A stretch of 64,000 nt of DNA from Bimuria novae-zelandiae CBS 107.79 (GCA_010015655.1 ML976721.1:266731-330730), one strand, 5' to 3'; positions 24,689-37,254 are shown, numbered from the stretch's first letter. Numbers and translations: made by a program. Notes: a model not told the origin generated them from the sequence alone.

Positions 24689-25141
24689 TCAACCCCTTCC
24701 TCCCAGCACTTGCTCCAGACTGGCCTTGCTGTTTTCGTACGTCTTCTCCAGGTAGTCCTCTTTCTTGTTGAGATTCGTCAATTCAGTCTTGAGCTTCTCG
24801 CTCTCATCTGTGATTCTCTTTTTGACATCAGGTATAGGTGTGCAGACAAACCTGGTGGTGGTTAGATGGAGGGGTTGATGCAAGCAGCAAGAACGTACAT
24901 TTTCCCCACGCCCTCGTAGACCTTGGTTTCCTTCGGCAGCGACTCCATTTCACTCGCAGTCAGCTGGAGCATCCGGCTTTCACGGCTATTAGCAACCTTT
25001 TGCTGCCTGACAATCACGAGTTGCTGTTCGGCAAAAGCCTTCTTTTGACCTATTTCCTGCAGGACCTGTACGCTGTGAGCCCATGTCGCATGATCGCTTG
25101 ATGGGCAGTACCTTCTGCAGGGCCTCGTTCGGTATCGACAT
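24689..25141 (-). CDS. PFD1: Prefoldin subunit 1
   Basis: Three exons, 25141-25112, 25065-24899 and 24851-24689, 119 residues, the usual size of a beta-class prefoldin. Introns of 46 nt (25066-25111) and 47 nt (24852-24898) have GT..AG ends and restore a continuous protein. The fold is two long helices around a short beta hairpin: the first helix covers QKVLQEIGQKKAFAEQQL, the hairpin contains KVYEGVGKMFV, and the second helix covers DESEKLKTELTNLNKKEDYL. The YEGVG(K/R)MF hairpin identifies subunit 1. It would be part of the cytosolic hexamer that passes nascent actin and tubulin to the CCT chaperonin; the beta-tubulin gene lies 2.3 kb away, which is probably coincidence. Confidence 0.93.
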
Positions 25142-25567
25142 CTTGGCTTTGAGGTTGTTGTGGTATCATGGAATAGGGCAGACCACGGGTGCTTTTGGCG
25201 CTGTGGGGAGAATGGAGCTCGGTTAGTCCTGCCGTTGAGTCGGCGCGGGGCAAGCGCTCCCGACGCAGAGCAGCGACGTCACGTTGGCAGCGACCTGGTT
25301 CGCTGTCTTGACGAAGGTAGAACCGACCCAGGCTTCACAAAATACTAAGCAATTGTGATGTAGCCTAGTTCAATCCTAGGTATGAAGTTCGTAGCTTCCC
25401 TTGCAACAATGTATTGAAGTGTTAATTACCGCTTATCATTCATCATCGCTTGCATTCCGAGCTTCCGGGCATTTTGACATTGTTCGCCCCACCAAGGTTT
25501 TCTGTCCTCTTTCATTACTCTATTACTCTACTTTCGTGAACATACGATACCGTTGCCAAGAGCGAAG
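25142..25567. promoter_or_regulatory. Divergent promoter between PFD1 and the ceramidase gene
   Basis: The two start codons face away from each other across 426 bp, so both promoters must lie here. Pyrimidine-rich sequence precedes the ceramidase start (about 25490-25560). No specific operator is recognised. Confidence 0.6.
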
Positions 25568-26964
25568 ATGGTCGCCAACATTCTCAAAAGGCTGCCTTCC
25601 GTGAACTACCCCCCGGCACAAGAAGGAAGATGGTCGCCCGTGACGTCTACGCTGAACTGGTGTGAAGAGGCACGTACCCGATCCTTCCGTAATGGCAGCC
25701 TACTCATTCGGGAACAGGATTATTACGCCACGGTGTACGCCGCAGAGATCGTCAACACGCTTGTAAGGTTTCCAGTTCACTTCAAAGAGCACACTGCTTG
25801 AAATCTCCTAATTCTAATACAATCGTCTCCATGCGTCGAGCCAGAATTGCAACAATCCGTAAAAGGGAAAGCTTTGCTAACTCTAGAGCAGACGAATACT
25901 TGGTTCATGTACTTGTCCGCCAAAGGCATTCGTAGTTGCTTGACCAATGGACACGGTACTGTCTTCCTAGTATCATATATCGGCTACCTGTTAGTCGGCA
26001 CAGGATCGTTCCTTTTCCACGCTACTCTGAAATGTAAGTCTACCCCTTCCAGAAACTTGGGCTATACAGATCTGACCCCCCTGTGACCATAGACCCCATG
26101 CAGCTTATTGACGAGCTCTCGATGATCTACACAACATGCCTCATGTGTTATGTGACGTTTTCATTTGACAAGACGCGGTCCTACAGAACGATTCTAGCCA
26201 CATTACTAGTTGGCTCGTCTCTTTTTATTACGCTGTATTATCATGTAAGTCATACCAAGCTGCGGTGGAACATCATTGCCTCCGTGGTCATCGATATGCC
26301 ACATCAATTATCGGTTTTTGCATCAAGGCATGGTTTGACGCTACCTTCCACGCCCTCGCTAACATATTCCTTTATAGTTTTTACAAGACCCCGTCTTCCA
26401 TCAGACTACATACGCCATTCTGACGGCTGTGGTCTTCTTCCGAGCCGTGTACGTGATGGAGACGCTCCTTCGGCCGAAATTCCGCTCGCAGCAGCGTGCC
26501 AACAGTGGTTCTAAAGCTGTCCAAGAACGAGAAGACCAAAGAGATTTGCGAATCCTCAAAGAGATGTGGGTCATGATCGGATGGGGCCTAAGCATCTTCC
26601 TGGGAGGGTTCTTCTTCTGGTATCTGGATATCGCGCACTGCTCAACCTTGAGACGCTGGCGGAGAGAGATTGGAATGCCTTGGGGCTTCTTCCTTGAGCT
26701 TCATGGCTGTAAGTTTCGACGCCCTTTCGCGTCAGTAGCACACGCTAATGCACAATTACAGGGTGGCATCTTATGACAGGCCTTGGCGGCTATTGCTACA
26801 TCGTTTGGGGCATTTGGCTTCGACATTGTCTGAATGGAAGGCAGGATGAGTATGAGCTACATTGGCCGCAGTGGACTACGATGCCAGTAGTGGTCAAGAC
26901 GCAGAAGGCGGCGAACAGGCGCTCCAACGGCCATGGAGGTGGTGAGGTGAAAAAGGAACTGTAA
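25568..26964 (+). CDS. Alkaline ceramidase (YPC1/YDC1 family)
   Basis: Six exons: 25568-25669, 25718-25762, 25892-26033, 26093-26244, 26378-26708 and 26762-26964, 324 residues. It hydrolyses (phyto)ceramide to sphingoid base and fatty acid in the ER/Golgi membrane. The family's metal-binding residues are visible: NWCEEDYYATVYAAE at the N-terminus, H92 in SFLFHATL, D103 in QLIDELSMIY, and H256/H260 in ELHGWWHLMTGLG. About seven hydrophobic segments are present. The first intron (25670-25717, 48 nt) starts with GC rather than GT; skipping it leaves a 16-residue insertion exactly inside the conserved WCEE-DYY block. The last four introns have standard GTAAG donors. The C-terminal KKEL resembles a KKxx-type ER retrieval signal, but Lys placement (-4, -3) should be treated as suggestive. 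Confidence 0.92.
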
Positions 26965-27475
26965 CACGAAGATGGACGGGAATGGCGGCCCTCCAAATGG
27001 TGTCCTAGTTAGGAAGTTTGCCATGAGCCGCGTGGACGCAGTGGTGGCTGCATTGTGCTGTCTGGAGGTTTTGTGCCGTTATGCGCGCACTAGGCCCATC
27101 CGAAGTGATCTGCAGCCCAGACCAAGCGTCTCTGCAATGTGGCAAGCATACTTCGCAACGAGCTTCAGTTAGAGACAACAGCATGAGTTGAGATGTAAAT
27201 GCAGTATATCGACAGGCACCTGCATAGCAAATCGTGTCTTGGTGGAATTGGTGCGCAAAAGCTGGTGCCTGCCGAGTTCGTTTAGCCAGGGAAGAAGGCG
27301 CGTCTGTAAACATAGCTAGCGCGACGGCCCGTGCGCAGTAATAACTCACCACAGAACTGCCTCACCGCTCTGCCCTCCTGTCCTCGATCCACTCTCGACA
27401 ACTGCAAGACAGTCTTCGCCCAGCTCGTCTCATCTTCAGCTCCCATCAACACCGTTACTCGACGAACCCGCCATC
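26965..27475. promoter_or_regulatory. Beta-tubulin promoter and 5' UTR region
   Basis: 510 bp between the ceramidase stop and the tubulin start on the same strand. Pyrimidine-rich sequence (27360-27460) precedes the ATG, as usual for highly expressed fungal genes. Confidence 0.5.
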
Positions 27476-29142
27476 ATGCGTGAGATTGTACGTAGCAGCC
27501 GCCCCTGACTAATTTGTTGTCGCGCGTCTTGCCCCGCGTTTCTGCCTCAGGGACAACAACAACATGGAGATCTGTTGCTAACGTGATTGTGCGCGACAGG
27601 TCCACCTCCAAACTGGCCAATGTGTAAGTCTACCTCTGTACAAGCCATTGAGACACAGCTAATGAGAGCAGGGTAACCAAATTGGTGCCGCCTTCTGGTG
27701 CGTCGACCAGCAGAAAGCTCTGCGCGCAGGACCAAGGCTAACAGCTCTGCAGGCAACAGATTTCCGGCGAGCACGGCCTCGACGGCTCTGGTGTCTACAA
27801 TGGCACCTCAGATCTCCAGCTCGAGCGCATGAACGTCTACTTCAACGAGGTACGAAGCCCTGGCAGCTCCGGATGAAGGGCGACTTGCTGACAATGCGCA
27901 GGCCACCGGCAACAAGTTCGTGCCCCGTGCCGTCCTCGTCGACTTGGAGCCCGGCACCATGGACGCCGTCCGTGCCGGACCGTTTGGTCAGCTCTTCCGT
28001 CCCGACAACTTCGTTTTCGGCCAGTCTGGTGCTGGTAACAACTGGGCGAAGGGTCACTACACTGAAGGTGCCGAGTTGGTCGACCAGGTTCTCGATGTCG
28101 TTCGTCGTGAAGCTGAGGGCTGTGACTGCCTCCAGGGCTTCCAGATCACCCACTCTCTCGGTGGTGGAACCGGTGCCGGTATGGGTACACTTCTGATCTC
28201 CAAGATCCGCGAGGAGTTCCCCGACCGTATGATGGCCACGTTCTCCGTCGTGCCCTCACCCAAGGTCTCTGACACCGTTGTCGAGCCCTATAACGCCACC
28301 CTCTCCATCCACCAGCTTGTGGAGAACTCCGACGAGACCTTCTGCATTGACAATGAGGTACGTATGCATCTAAACGGGTATCAGGATAGATTCGCTAACG
28401 GTGATGTGACTAGGCTCTCTACGACATCTGCATGAGGACCCTCAAGCTAAACAACCCGTCGTACGGCGACCTGAACCATCTCGTCTCCGCCGTCATGTCG
28501 GGTGTTTCCACCTCGCTCCGTTTCCCTGGTCAGCTCAACTCTGATCTGCGCAAGTTGGCAGTCAACATGGTGCCTTTCCCGCGTCTGCATTTCTTCATGG
28601 TTGGCTTCGCACCTCTTACCAGTCGTGGTGCCTACTCCTTCCGCGCCGTCACCGTTCCCGAGCTCACCCAGCAGATGTTCGACCCCAAGAACATGATGGC
28701 TGCCTCTGACTTCCGCAACGGTCGCTACCTGACCTGCTCTACTATCTTCCGTGGTAAGGTTTCCATGAAGGAGGTCGAGGACCAGATGCGCAACGTCCAG
28801 AACAAGAACTCGTCCTACTTCGTTGAATGGATCCCCAATAACGTCCAGACCGCTCTTTGCTCGATTCCGCCGCGCGGTCTCAAGATGTCTTCCACCTTCG
28901 TCGGTAACTCGACCTCCATCCAGGAGCTCTTCAAGCGCGTCGGTGACCAGTTCACTGCCATGTTCAGGCGCAAGGCTTTCTTGCATTGGTACACCGGTGA
29001 GGGCATGGACGAGATGGAGTTCACTGAGGCCGAGTCCAACATGAACGACCTGGTTTCCGAATACCAGCAATACCAGGAGGCCTCCATCTCCGAGGGTGAG
29101 GAGGAGTACGGTGAGGAGGAGCCCGTTGAGGGCGAGGAGTAA
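27476..29142 (+). CDS. TUB2: Beta-tubulin
   Basis: Six exons: 27476-27487, 27600-27623, 27672-27697, 27753-27849, 27902-28357 and 28414-29142, 447 residues, the standard length. Very short 5' exons (12, 24 and 26 nt) are typical of ascomycete beta-tubulin. [17 protein letters not shown] opens the protein, with the MREI autoregulatory tetrapeptide; the GTP-binding loop GGGTGAGMG is at 140-148; the tail is acidic ([14 protein letters not shown]). Counting residues gives H6, F167, E198, F200 and L240, the benzimidazole-sensitive state at each well-known resistance site. It forms the alpha/beta heterodimer of microtubules. Codon use is strongly biased to C-ending codons, consistent with high expression. 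Confidence 0.98.
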
Positions 29143-29757
29143 GCAAGCCGGGCTGTATAGTGGTCGTGACAACATGACATTGTGTGGATTATGCTTTACC
29201 ATTCGTGGCTTGAGTTGCTTGCCCGTTCGGAAGTAATTGGTATCCTTGGGGCGCCAGTGGTTGTTGTACCTATGGTCACGGCCAGCTATGGACGATGACC
29301 AAGCGACCTTACAGCGCAGAGCGGAAAACCCTTGTTAATGCAATTGATTTCCTAATCGATACCTTTTGTTCACCTTTCAGATTTGACCAGAGTGCACTAT
29401 GAGTGACTGGTTCCTATCCGGGAGTGTCGCTTGGGCATTGTCGCATTGGGCTGATGTCTCACGTCAAACAATTTTATAAAGTATGTGTCATCTACCTAGG
29501 AAGTGAATATGCTCCGTCACCGAGAGCTTTTCTGCGGAAGCAGTTGAATGCCCCGCAACGGCCAACGGCGCCCTCGGCATGCGTACCTCGACTCTGTGCC
29601 ATGGCATCTTCGCTGTGTGCCTTTTGCATTATGTATGCCTCTACGTCGATATCCACTCGCCCGTAGCCGAACGGTGCTACCCAGCAGCGCAGCCCCCGAC
29701 TCCTCCACCCCACTGTCATATGTATGTTATCCACACGAGCTCTCCATCACCACCCCT
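29143..29757. other. Convergent intergenic region
   Basis: 3' flanks of beta-tubulin and the OPI3-like gene, which converge here. No additional gene seen. Confidence 0.4.
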
Positions 29758-30621
29758 CTACAGCCCCTTCTTCCCCTCCCTCCTCTCCTCATCCCTCTTC
29801 CTATAAATCATCTCTGTGAACGGATCCTCCCACCTCCTTGCTACACTATAGGCCACCGCGACCAACCCCGTCAGCAACAGACCAGCGGGCTTGCCCTTCC
29901 ACAGCGCGGTGGCGAGAAAGCTGAGCGTGGACCCGTGGTACATGGGGGCCGAGGAGACGTTGAAGGGGAAGCTGGTCACCGGCGCGTCCATCAGGATGCC
30001 GAAGTAGTCGCCGAGGTAGGTGCCTGTTACGCCGAGGGCCCACATGGATGTGAGGACGAGGGTGGAGCCGGTCGCGAAGAGGGGGAGCGCGGAGAGGTGG
30101 ATGAGCGGGTTGAGGAGGGTGGGGTGTGCGGGTTGGGCAGCGAGGGCTTTTTCGTAGCTGTGCGGTGGAGTAGTTTTAGCTTGGGAGGGAGGTGTGCGTG
30201 GGGAGGAGGGAAGGACGCACAGAAAGTCTCGAAGTATGCCAAGCGAGAATATGGTTACGGCGAGGGCGTAGCATCCCGCGCGGGGATTCCCGCCGAACAG
30301 CTTCGTGATGGTCTTGTTGTAGTATTCTACCCTCCGTCTGCATCAGTTTCCTCCAATTCGGTCTTCCGTGCAGGGCGCGTTCGTGGACGTGGAGGGGGGC
30401 GTACCTGACTGGGCTGCGACGCTACAAGATGCAATTAGCTACCGAGTCACAGACTAGCGCGGGGAGAAGACGTACTTCCAGAAGGTTGGATTGAAGACTA
30501 TCGTCGCCGCAGATACTGGAATGTGTTACTGTGCTGCTCTCGAACCGCTGGTGCGCGCAATGTGGGGAGGGTTCGACGTACTCCACAAGCTGGGCTGGCT
30601 GAAATCAATGTAGGCACTCAT
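29758..30621 (-). CDS. OPI3: Phospholipid methyltransferase, Opi3-like (phosphatidylcholine synthesis)
   Basis: Five exons: 30621-30582, 30515-30476, 30421-30405, 30326-30221 and 30157-29758, 200 residues (yeast Opi3 is 206). All four introns (54-78 nt) have GTACGT/GTACGC/GTGCGT donors and CAG or TAG acceptors, and one exon is only 17 nt. The spliced protein reads MSAYIDFSQPSLW, then NPTFWNVAAQSEYYNK, then SLGILRDFLYEKALAAQPAHP, and the S-adenosylmethionine-binding region GTYLGDYFGILMDAPVTSFP. About four hydrophobic segments fit an ER membrane enzyme. It would carry out the last two methylations from phosphatidylethanolamine to phosphatidylcholine. The C-terminus is charged (RKRDEERREGKK). 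Confidence 0.92.
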
Positions 30622-31027
30622 GATGGCAGTATTGAAATTGGCAGAACAAGTTTGGGGGGGAAACAGTTCCTCAAAGAAGTGTGGAGTGCGTCAACGCAGT
30701 CTGTGAAGAAGCTGGTGATGCTACGTGGGGAAGCTTGGTGTTGTTCGGCAGTCGGGAGGTTAGCGAGACGTCATTGCTTCACATGACACCTGGGCATATC
30801 GGGACCCACGTCTTAGCTCCTTAAGGGCAGTGTCGCCAGGTTGCATCTTTATGCGGAAGATTCGTTAACATCCGAAATTACCAATTATACATGTGTTCCC
30901 GCGTCTCCTTGAACCGTATCCAATCTTTGCCAGTGTCCAGCCTATACGGCTCTGCCTCATGAGATCATGCCAGTGTAGAAAAAATCCCCCATACCAGCGA
31001 AAAAGTGGAAAAGATCATATACGCCTT
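30622..31027. other. Intergenic, OPI3 promoter
   Basis: About 400 bp between the OPI3-like start and the transporter stop. Nothing else recognised. Confidence 0.4.
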
Positions 31028-32749
31028 TTACAATCCATTGTCCTGGCAGGTAAATGCTCCACCGAAGTTGTCTGCCTTGTACCCGTCAATGATACTCTGC
31101 ACCGTCGCATAAGTCCCGCCTGTCAAGAAAAGCAGACCAACACAGCAGAGCGCCACGTTGAGCGTGAAACCCAAGTAACCCCGGATACCACGGTTCTTGA
31201 AGTAGTCACGCCCGTAGTCAGCCTCGCGCATGCGAAAATATGCCACGCCCCAGTAGATGAACCCAAAGAAGGCGTCAAAAAGCGAGCTCATCAGCGAGAG
31301 CAGATCCGAGAAGAACGGAATGACCTCAGCAACGATGAAAGCCAAAACCCAGAGCACGGCAAGGATACCGGCCCACGTAGCCCAACCAACCACAGTGTGG
31401 TTGCCCATGTGCCTTGTGCCATTGAAAATGCGGAAGAAGATGAACCTAGCCGATACCGATGCGTATAGTACACCCAGAAAGATGATGGTCGGAATCATGA
31501 AGGAGAAGGAGACCTTCAACCAAACCTCGTTTCCGATGGAACCGAAGGCGGGCGCCGTCATGTACTGAGTGCCGGTGTACGCATACACGATGCTTCCGAC
31601 GAGACCGAAAACGATGACCTCCGCGATAGTGACGGCCCAGAGTGCCTTAGGGAAATCCTTAGGTTCCTTCATCTCTGCTATGAAACTCGGAAGCGTGATC
31701 TGACCAATGAACGTGTAGCTGATGTTCATGAAGGCGCTCATTCCCATGACAAAGGTCGTGCCCTTAGCAGGGATTGCCAGCACGATGGGTTCAATTGGTC
31801 CTTTCTCGATCGGGTAGCCCTTTGGATGATCCATAAGTCCACTGAAGATGGTAGCGAGCATGACCGAGACGAAGGTAAAGATAGCTGAGATGGTCGCGCC
31901 CTTGGAGAGAGCACCGAAGGTGCGCGGCAGGGAACAGAACCAGGAGATGACTGCTATGATGGCAGAAAAACCAATTGTGCACATGCCGTGGGAGGACATG
32001 GTGTTGAGGTACTTCGCACCCACCAGACAATGGAGACCCTGGTGATGGTAAGCGCTGTCCAACAATGTAAAGACTAAGGCGAATATTGCGTACTTGAATG
32101 AAGGTGTTGTTCAGGAGGAACATTACCGCCGTAAACCAGAAGGCCCAGCGGTGGTTCCAGAAGATCATCTGACCAAGATCGCAGACATCGCGGATCTCTG
32201 GGTGGCGCATGCAGAACTCCCTGCAGAATGTTAGGACACAGTCAAAATGATCGAGACGGAGAAGCGTACCAGCAGATCAAGGAGGTGTAGAGGACCATGG
32301 CAGCGACCACGACGGTCAAGATCAGACCTGGAACCAGTCCGAGAATGGAGTATGACCATGGGAAGGACATGATGGCTAAACAGATATACTCGGAGAAGAG
32401 CAAAGCAGCAGTCTAAGTACGCAAATCAGTACGACGGTTGAAGTGTTAGACCGGACCGTGACTTCGTTGTAGTCACATTGAAGCAACGCACCTTCTGCCA
32501 ACTGCAGGTGCGGTACTGGATCGCATTCCCGGCCTCCATCTCAATCTGCTTTCCAACGGAGATGCTACCCTCGTCGCTGCTGTCCATGTCGCGACGGGGA
32601 GGGCCCTCAATTCGACTACCACGGCGGCCGCCATCGAGGGAGGCTCCCTTCTCGGCATCCTTGCGAAAGGGCTCATCGTTGGGTTTGCCGGCGTTTTCGT
32701 TGCTGCTGCTGTCCACCTTGTCGGTCTTGGAACCAAAGCCTAACGCCAT
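31028..32749 (-). CDS. Amino-acid transporter, AAAP family (neutral amino-acid permease type)
   Basis: Four exons: 32749-32492, 32412-32270, 32220-32094 and 32038-31028, 512 residues. Introns of 79, 49 and 55 nt have GTGCGT or GTACGC donors. The N-terminal 85 residues are hydrophilic and charged (cytosolic tail). About eleven hydrophobic segments follow, starting with TAALLFSEYICLAIMSFPWS, the typical first membrane helix with the unwound substrate-binding segment of Aa_trans proteins. The closest functional group I recognise is the Neurospora Mtr-like neutral/aromatic amino-acid permease, which sits in the plasma membrane and imports by proton symport; the exact substrate is an inference. 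The C-terminus ends in a short soluble tail (AFTCQDNGL). Confidence 0.88.
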
Positions 32750-34198
32750 TTTATCGACCGGATGGCCTTGATAAAGATGTAGTGGTAAGAGGTACTGCGA
32801 CTGACGAACGGCAGCATTAATTGCGGTCTTGAGTGGGTGACGTCGCTCGGAAAGGTGTCGGGTCGAGAGAGCGTGCAGGTGCAACTCGATGTTCGCAGCG
32901 GGCAGGGTTCAATAAGGTGAGTTCGAAGGATCTGCACGGACTGTCACAGGCGTGGAATAGCGGAGCAGGGTTGATGTGATCTACGGAGTGAGAGAATCCA
33001 AGGCTGCTGGTGATTGCTTGGTTCCACAGATGGTGGCGGCGACGCAGCAAAGATTATGGGCTTCTGGGACTGCAGATTCTGGTAACTGTGGAGAAGCGGC
33101 GTTGGCGGGAACCTGGTTGATTGTCGCAAACGGCCTATCAAATGGCATAAAGACGACTCAGGGGCACCTTTACGTCGAACTAACATGATGTTTTTCGCAG
33201 GCCCGTTTGCCTGTGGGCCCTTCGGCCGTCCCGGCCATTGCAAAGCCTGCAGGCTCGAGCGTGATGGCAAGACGGCCACAGGCATACCGAGCATCGGTCA
33301 ACTTCGCGGGGGCGATGTTGCACGGGCAGCGTGGAGCTTTTTTCGCCGCCGTCGCCGTACACAAAACGGGCGGCCTGTGCGCGTGGAATGCTTCTACAGG
33401 TCTTCCATGCGATCGCTATCCAATTCTGTTTGCGCAAGTTCATAATGTACCCTGTACCCCATCACGAACCCTCATTTCCCTCTAAGATCGACATCTAGCC
33501 GCAGATGCTGCTTGGGCGGCACCGCAGAACGCCTCGTTGGTGACGTTACATGCAGGGAGCAAAGCATCCGTCCAGCCTGGGCTTAACGCTTAGAGCGAAC
33601 AAGCTCGGTTACCGGTACTCGAGTAATCGAACGCAATGTACCCTGTCCATCACATCATCGCTGTTAGCTATTACGATCATGTACCCTATTCCTTCTCTTG
33701 TCCTGCTTTTGCTTTTTGCGTGAAAATGCGACATACGAAGACGCTGTGCGTCCGGTAGATGCCGTGAGAGGGAAGAGCGATGTAAGGCTCTTGCCGCAGG
33801 AGGCGCCGATTACGCCAGCCGGTCGACGATGGCGGAAGAGCGGCACTGAGGTCTCTGGCCGTTCGAATGATTGAAACCTTGAGGAAGCAAAAAGGGTTTC
33901 AAGAAGGAAACGTATCGATTCCTTTCAGTCAAGCACGTCAAGCACGCCAACGGGTGCGCGGCAGAAAGCCTCGGAGGCTTGGTCTCTTACGATCACCAAC
34001 CGGCCCAGTCTTGGTGTCTTGGAGTCGAAGCTTCTCACCACCGCAACACGAGGAGCTACGCAAAATGCAAAAATTGCCAGTGACAATCCTAGGTATCTAG
34101 TAGCGCCTCAAATATCTATCCCGAGAATCCAAATACGCCCGCTAAAACGCAAAAATGACTAGTAGCCCTGCACCCTTTTACCATGCGTGGGAAATTTA
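32750..34198. other. 1.4-kb intergenic region
   Basis: Transporter promoter on the left and SCYL2 3' flank on the right. Only short overlapping ORFs on both strands are present; no protein or RNA signature. Confidence 0.4.
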
Positions 34199-37100
34199 TC
34201 ATATCAGACTGTCTCCGCCGCTGCCCCAATTAGGCGTCGAAGATGGCTTTTGCTGGTTTTGGTTTTGTGGTTGCGCCATCCTCGACGCCACGCTGTTCAT
34301 ACTCATACTGCTGTTGGCTCTTGCGCCCATGCTCGGAGGTAGGGTTATACTGAATGTGCTCCCGGCGCTAGGAGGAGGTGGGATGCCGAATGTATTCGGT
34401 GATTTGATCGGTGGAGGTGCAATGCTGAAAGATGAATACGGATTGCTCTGCTGCTGTGTCTGCGGTTGTGCTGGTGTGGAACCCATCGAGAAATTCGACA
34501 GGTTGCTTGGTGCGCTGGGCGTAGTGCCTGGGGTGCTGCTCCACGGATTCGAGCTGACGGAAGATGCGCCGCTCGCTTTGCTCCAGTCGATACCGGTGCT
34601 TTGGGTGCTATAGGAAGGGGTCGTCGTCGTAGGCGATATGACGCTGTTCATACCCATTGCTGGTTTTGACTGTGGCTGAGAGAACGATGATCCTATTCCA
34701 GGATTTGCGGGGGCCATAGCTGGGAAAGAGGAGTTTAACGAATTCATCGTGTTGTTCGGTGTAATGGTTCTTAGTCCACCCTGTGCTTGTGGAGCAGCCA
34801 AGTTTGTTGGTGGAGGAGCTACCGGCGGTGTTGACCACGAGAACGTCGCAGCAGGTGACGCATTTCTCGCTGATCCGATGCGGTTTCCAGCGGGTCTGGA
34901 AGGTAATGTCGCTGAAGATGAGGCTGATGCCGGAGCATTTGCCCAAGGGTCCCCACCTAGCATATCTGAGCCTGTGCTTGCACCTTGGTCCCCACGAACA
35001 AGTGCCTCGAAATCGTTGTCGCCAGCCCCATTAGTAGTGTCGAGACCATTCGTGCCGGGCAGACCACCAAAGCTCATGAACTCGTTGCGTGAAGTAGCAG
35101 GCGCATTGTTTGCTCCAAGCTCTTGCAGTTTTCTATTTTGTTCGTTCTCGACACGAGCAGAGAGTGACTTGATCAGCACCATGTAAGCCTGGAATTGTGC
35201 TAAATTGAGCAACGGGCCGAGACTAAACTGCCACAGGATAGGAAGGACGTCAACGGCAAGGAAGTCACTGTCGACCTGGGTACCGATTGCTTTGAACACG
35301 TCCAGAGCAGCCATCTTCACAAAGAGTCAGTATTCCACCTCAAATCAGACGGCCAGAAATCACACTTACCATGACTGCAGGCTCTTTGGTTTTGATGCCC
35401 TTCAGAAGTGGCACTACTTTCTCTTGTATAGTGTACTTGTCGAGAATCGACACATTCGATTTCGGCTTCGCAGCTTCCACTATGCCGGTTAGGCCATCGC
35501 CCTGAAACCCATCCTGCTCTTCGCTAGTTCCGCCACATAATGTTCTGAAGGCTTCGAGGCCACGTATTTTGATGCCCATGCTGCTGGTCTTGGCGAATAT
35601 AGTAGCAATGACGGGAAACAGCTCGTTCTTAATGGTCGAAAAATCAAGAATCGGTAGTGCGACAGGAAGCGTGCGCAATGCTGCATCGACCAGTGAATGG
35701 GTAGGCGACTCCAGAGCATAATTGATGATAGGTAGAATCTCATCCTTGAACGCCTTTCCGTCGCAGTTCTCCGCGGCAACGGAGATGTTCTCCAAAATAA
35801 CCATCAAGCCAGCTTCTTTCAGACTGTCCCGTTCTTGAGCAGGGCCCTTTTGAGCCACCAAGAACGTCTCCCTCAATTTTGGAAGAACCATCTCAGTGAA
35901 GGCGCGCCTCCCGGAGGGCAGCATCGTCACGATTTTGAAGCAGTTTTGAAGTACCAGTGCGAGGAGCTCACGGTCTTTGGCCTCCTCAAGCAGGGCTGGT
36001 AGAACCTTCTTTTCCATTACAGTCTTTGGAAATTCCTTCAAGATCCTGGGCAGCCCACGCAGGAATTGTTGCTTCTCGTTTGGCGTTTTCGCTGGCAGGG
36101 AATCAAGGAAACGTATCGTAGAAACCAGGATATTGTCAAAGTACTGCGCTTGTTGGAACTCCCGCGCATTGATGCGTTGCGCTGGTCGCCTTGTGATGAG
36201 TCGGTCCAGTACTCCGTTCACGACGTCACGCGGCATCGGTTGGGAGGACATGAAGTTGTTCGACTTATTCGGAACCGAAGATTGCGACGAGAAGGCCCGC
36301 TTGAACGAGGACGTGCTGCCGTGGAACTCCATAGGGCTCCTGTGGGGGGAGTTGTATAAGGCGATGATCAACATGCCTAATGAGAACATATCCGCTGCAG
36401 GCGTTACATTGCCATCCATGACAAAGTCTGGAGAAGTGTAATCCAAGTTCAGTTGTACGTATGGTGGCAGTCGCGCGTCGTGGTTTAGGACTTCCGAGAG
36501 CGAGACGGGCGACACGGACGTGGCTTTCGTGGAGTTCTCGGGCGGCGTACAGAATGATAGACCGGATATCTTCCAGTCAGACTGTCACGCAGATCAGTAA
36601 TGGGAACAGGGAAATGGACTTGGTATTCCCTACTTTGGCATTTACGAATATAGCTTCTGGCGTCAGATTGCCGTGCACCAAGCCAGCGCTCTCGTGTAGA
36701 AACTCAAGCCCCTTTGCCACCTGCAGCAAGCCTTTTTGTATCTCTAGCTCGTCGATTTCGAGCTCACGCCGTCGCTTCTGGCCGTTTTCTTCCTCCACGA
36801 CGTATCGGCTCCTGCGCCCACCCACGCCGCCCGCCTTCTCCTGTTCGTCTTTCTCCAGGAGCAGACCCGCGAGCGAAGCGGTGACGGGCTCCGTCGCAAA
36901 CATCAAGCCTCCGCCGCGAGTGTCCTCGACCGGCTCCACCAGTTCAAGGACGCTCGGGTGCCGCAGCCGCGCGAGAGAGCTTGCCTCTTTCTTGAGCCTC
37001 TCAATGACCTCTTCCTGCGCCCGCTTGAGACCTGACCCTCCCGATGATCGCCCGCCTAGGTTCGCGCCTCCAGGAGGCTCCAGCGCCTTCTTCTCGAATA

Positions 37101-37254
37101 TGAAGACCGACACGGCCTTCTTCGTCTTCTTCCCTTTGGCATCGTATATCTTCCATGGCCCCGAGAACGAGGTGGGCTCTTGGCTGAGCGAGTAGTTGTT
37201 CGTAATGTTCGAATTAAACGACTTCGACAAGTCGGACGCGAACTTGGAGAACAT
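34199..37254 (-). CDS. SCY1: SCY1-family pseudokinase, SCYL2-like
   Basis: Three exons, 37254-36634, 36581-35370 and 35314-34199, 982 residues. Introns 36582-36633 (GTAGGG..GACAG) and 35315-35369 (GTAAGT..GTGAAG) join VNAK to SDWKISG and AVM to MAALDVFK. The ATG at 37254 begins MFSKFASDLSKSF; an in-frame GTG 12 bases upstream is not a start. Residues 1-300 form a kinase-like domain without catalytic residues: the HRD position reads VHGN (193-196) and the DFG position reads ISGL. About 300-640 is an alpha-helical HEAT-like region with many LP..L repeats. The last 300 residues are disordered, rich in Ser, Pro, Asn and Gly, ending WGSGGDSLI. SCYL2/Scy1 proteins work in clathrin-linked trafficking at the trans-Golgi and endosomes. 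Confidence 0.92.

Noticed and set aside
28447..29202. 251-codon reverse ORF opposite beta-tubulin
   Set aside because: A shadow caused by the strong codon bias of the tubulin exon; no protein signature.
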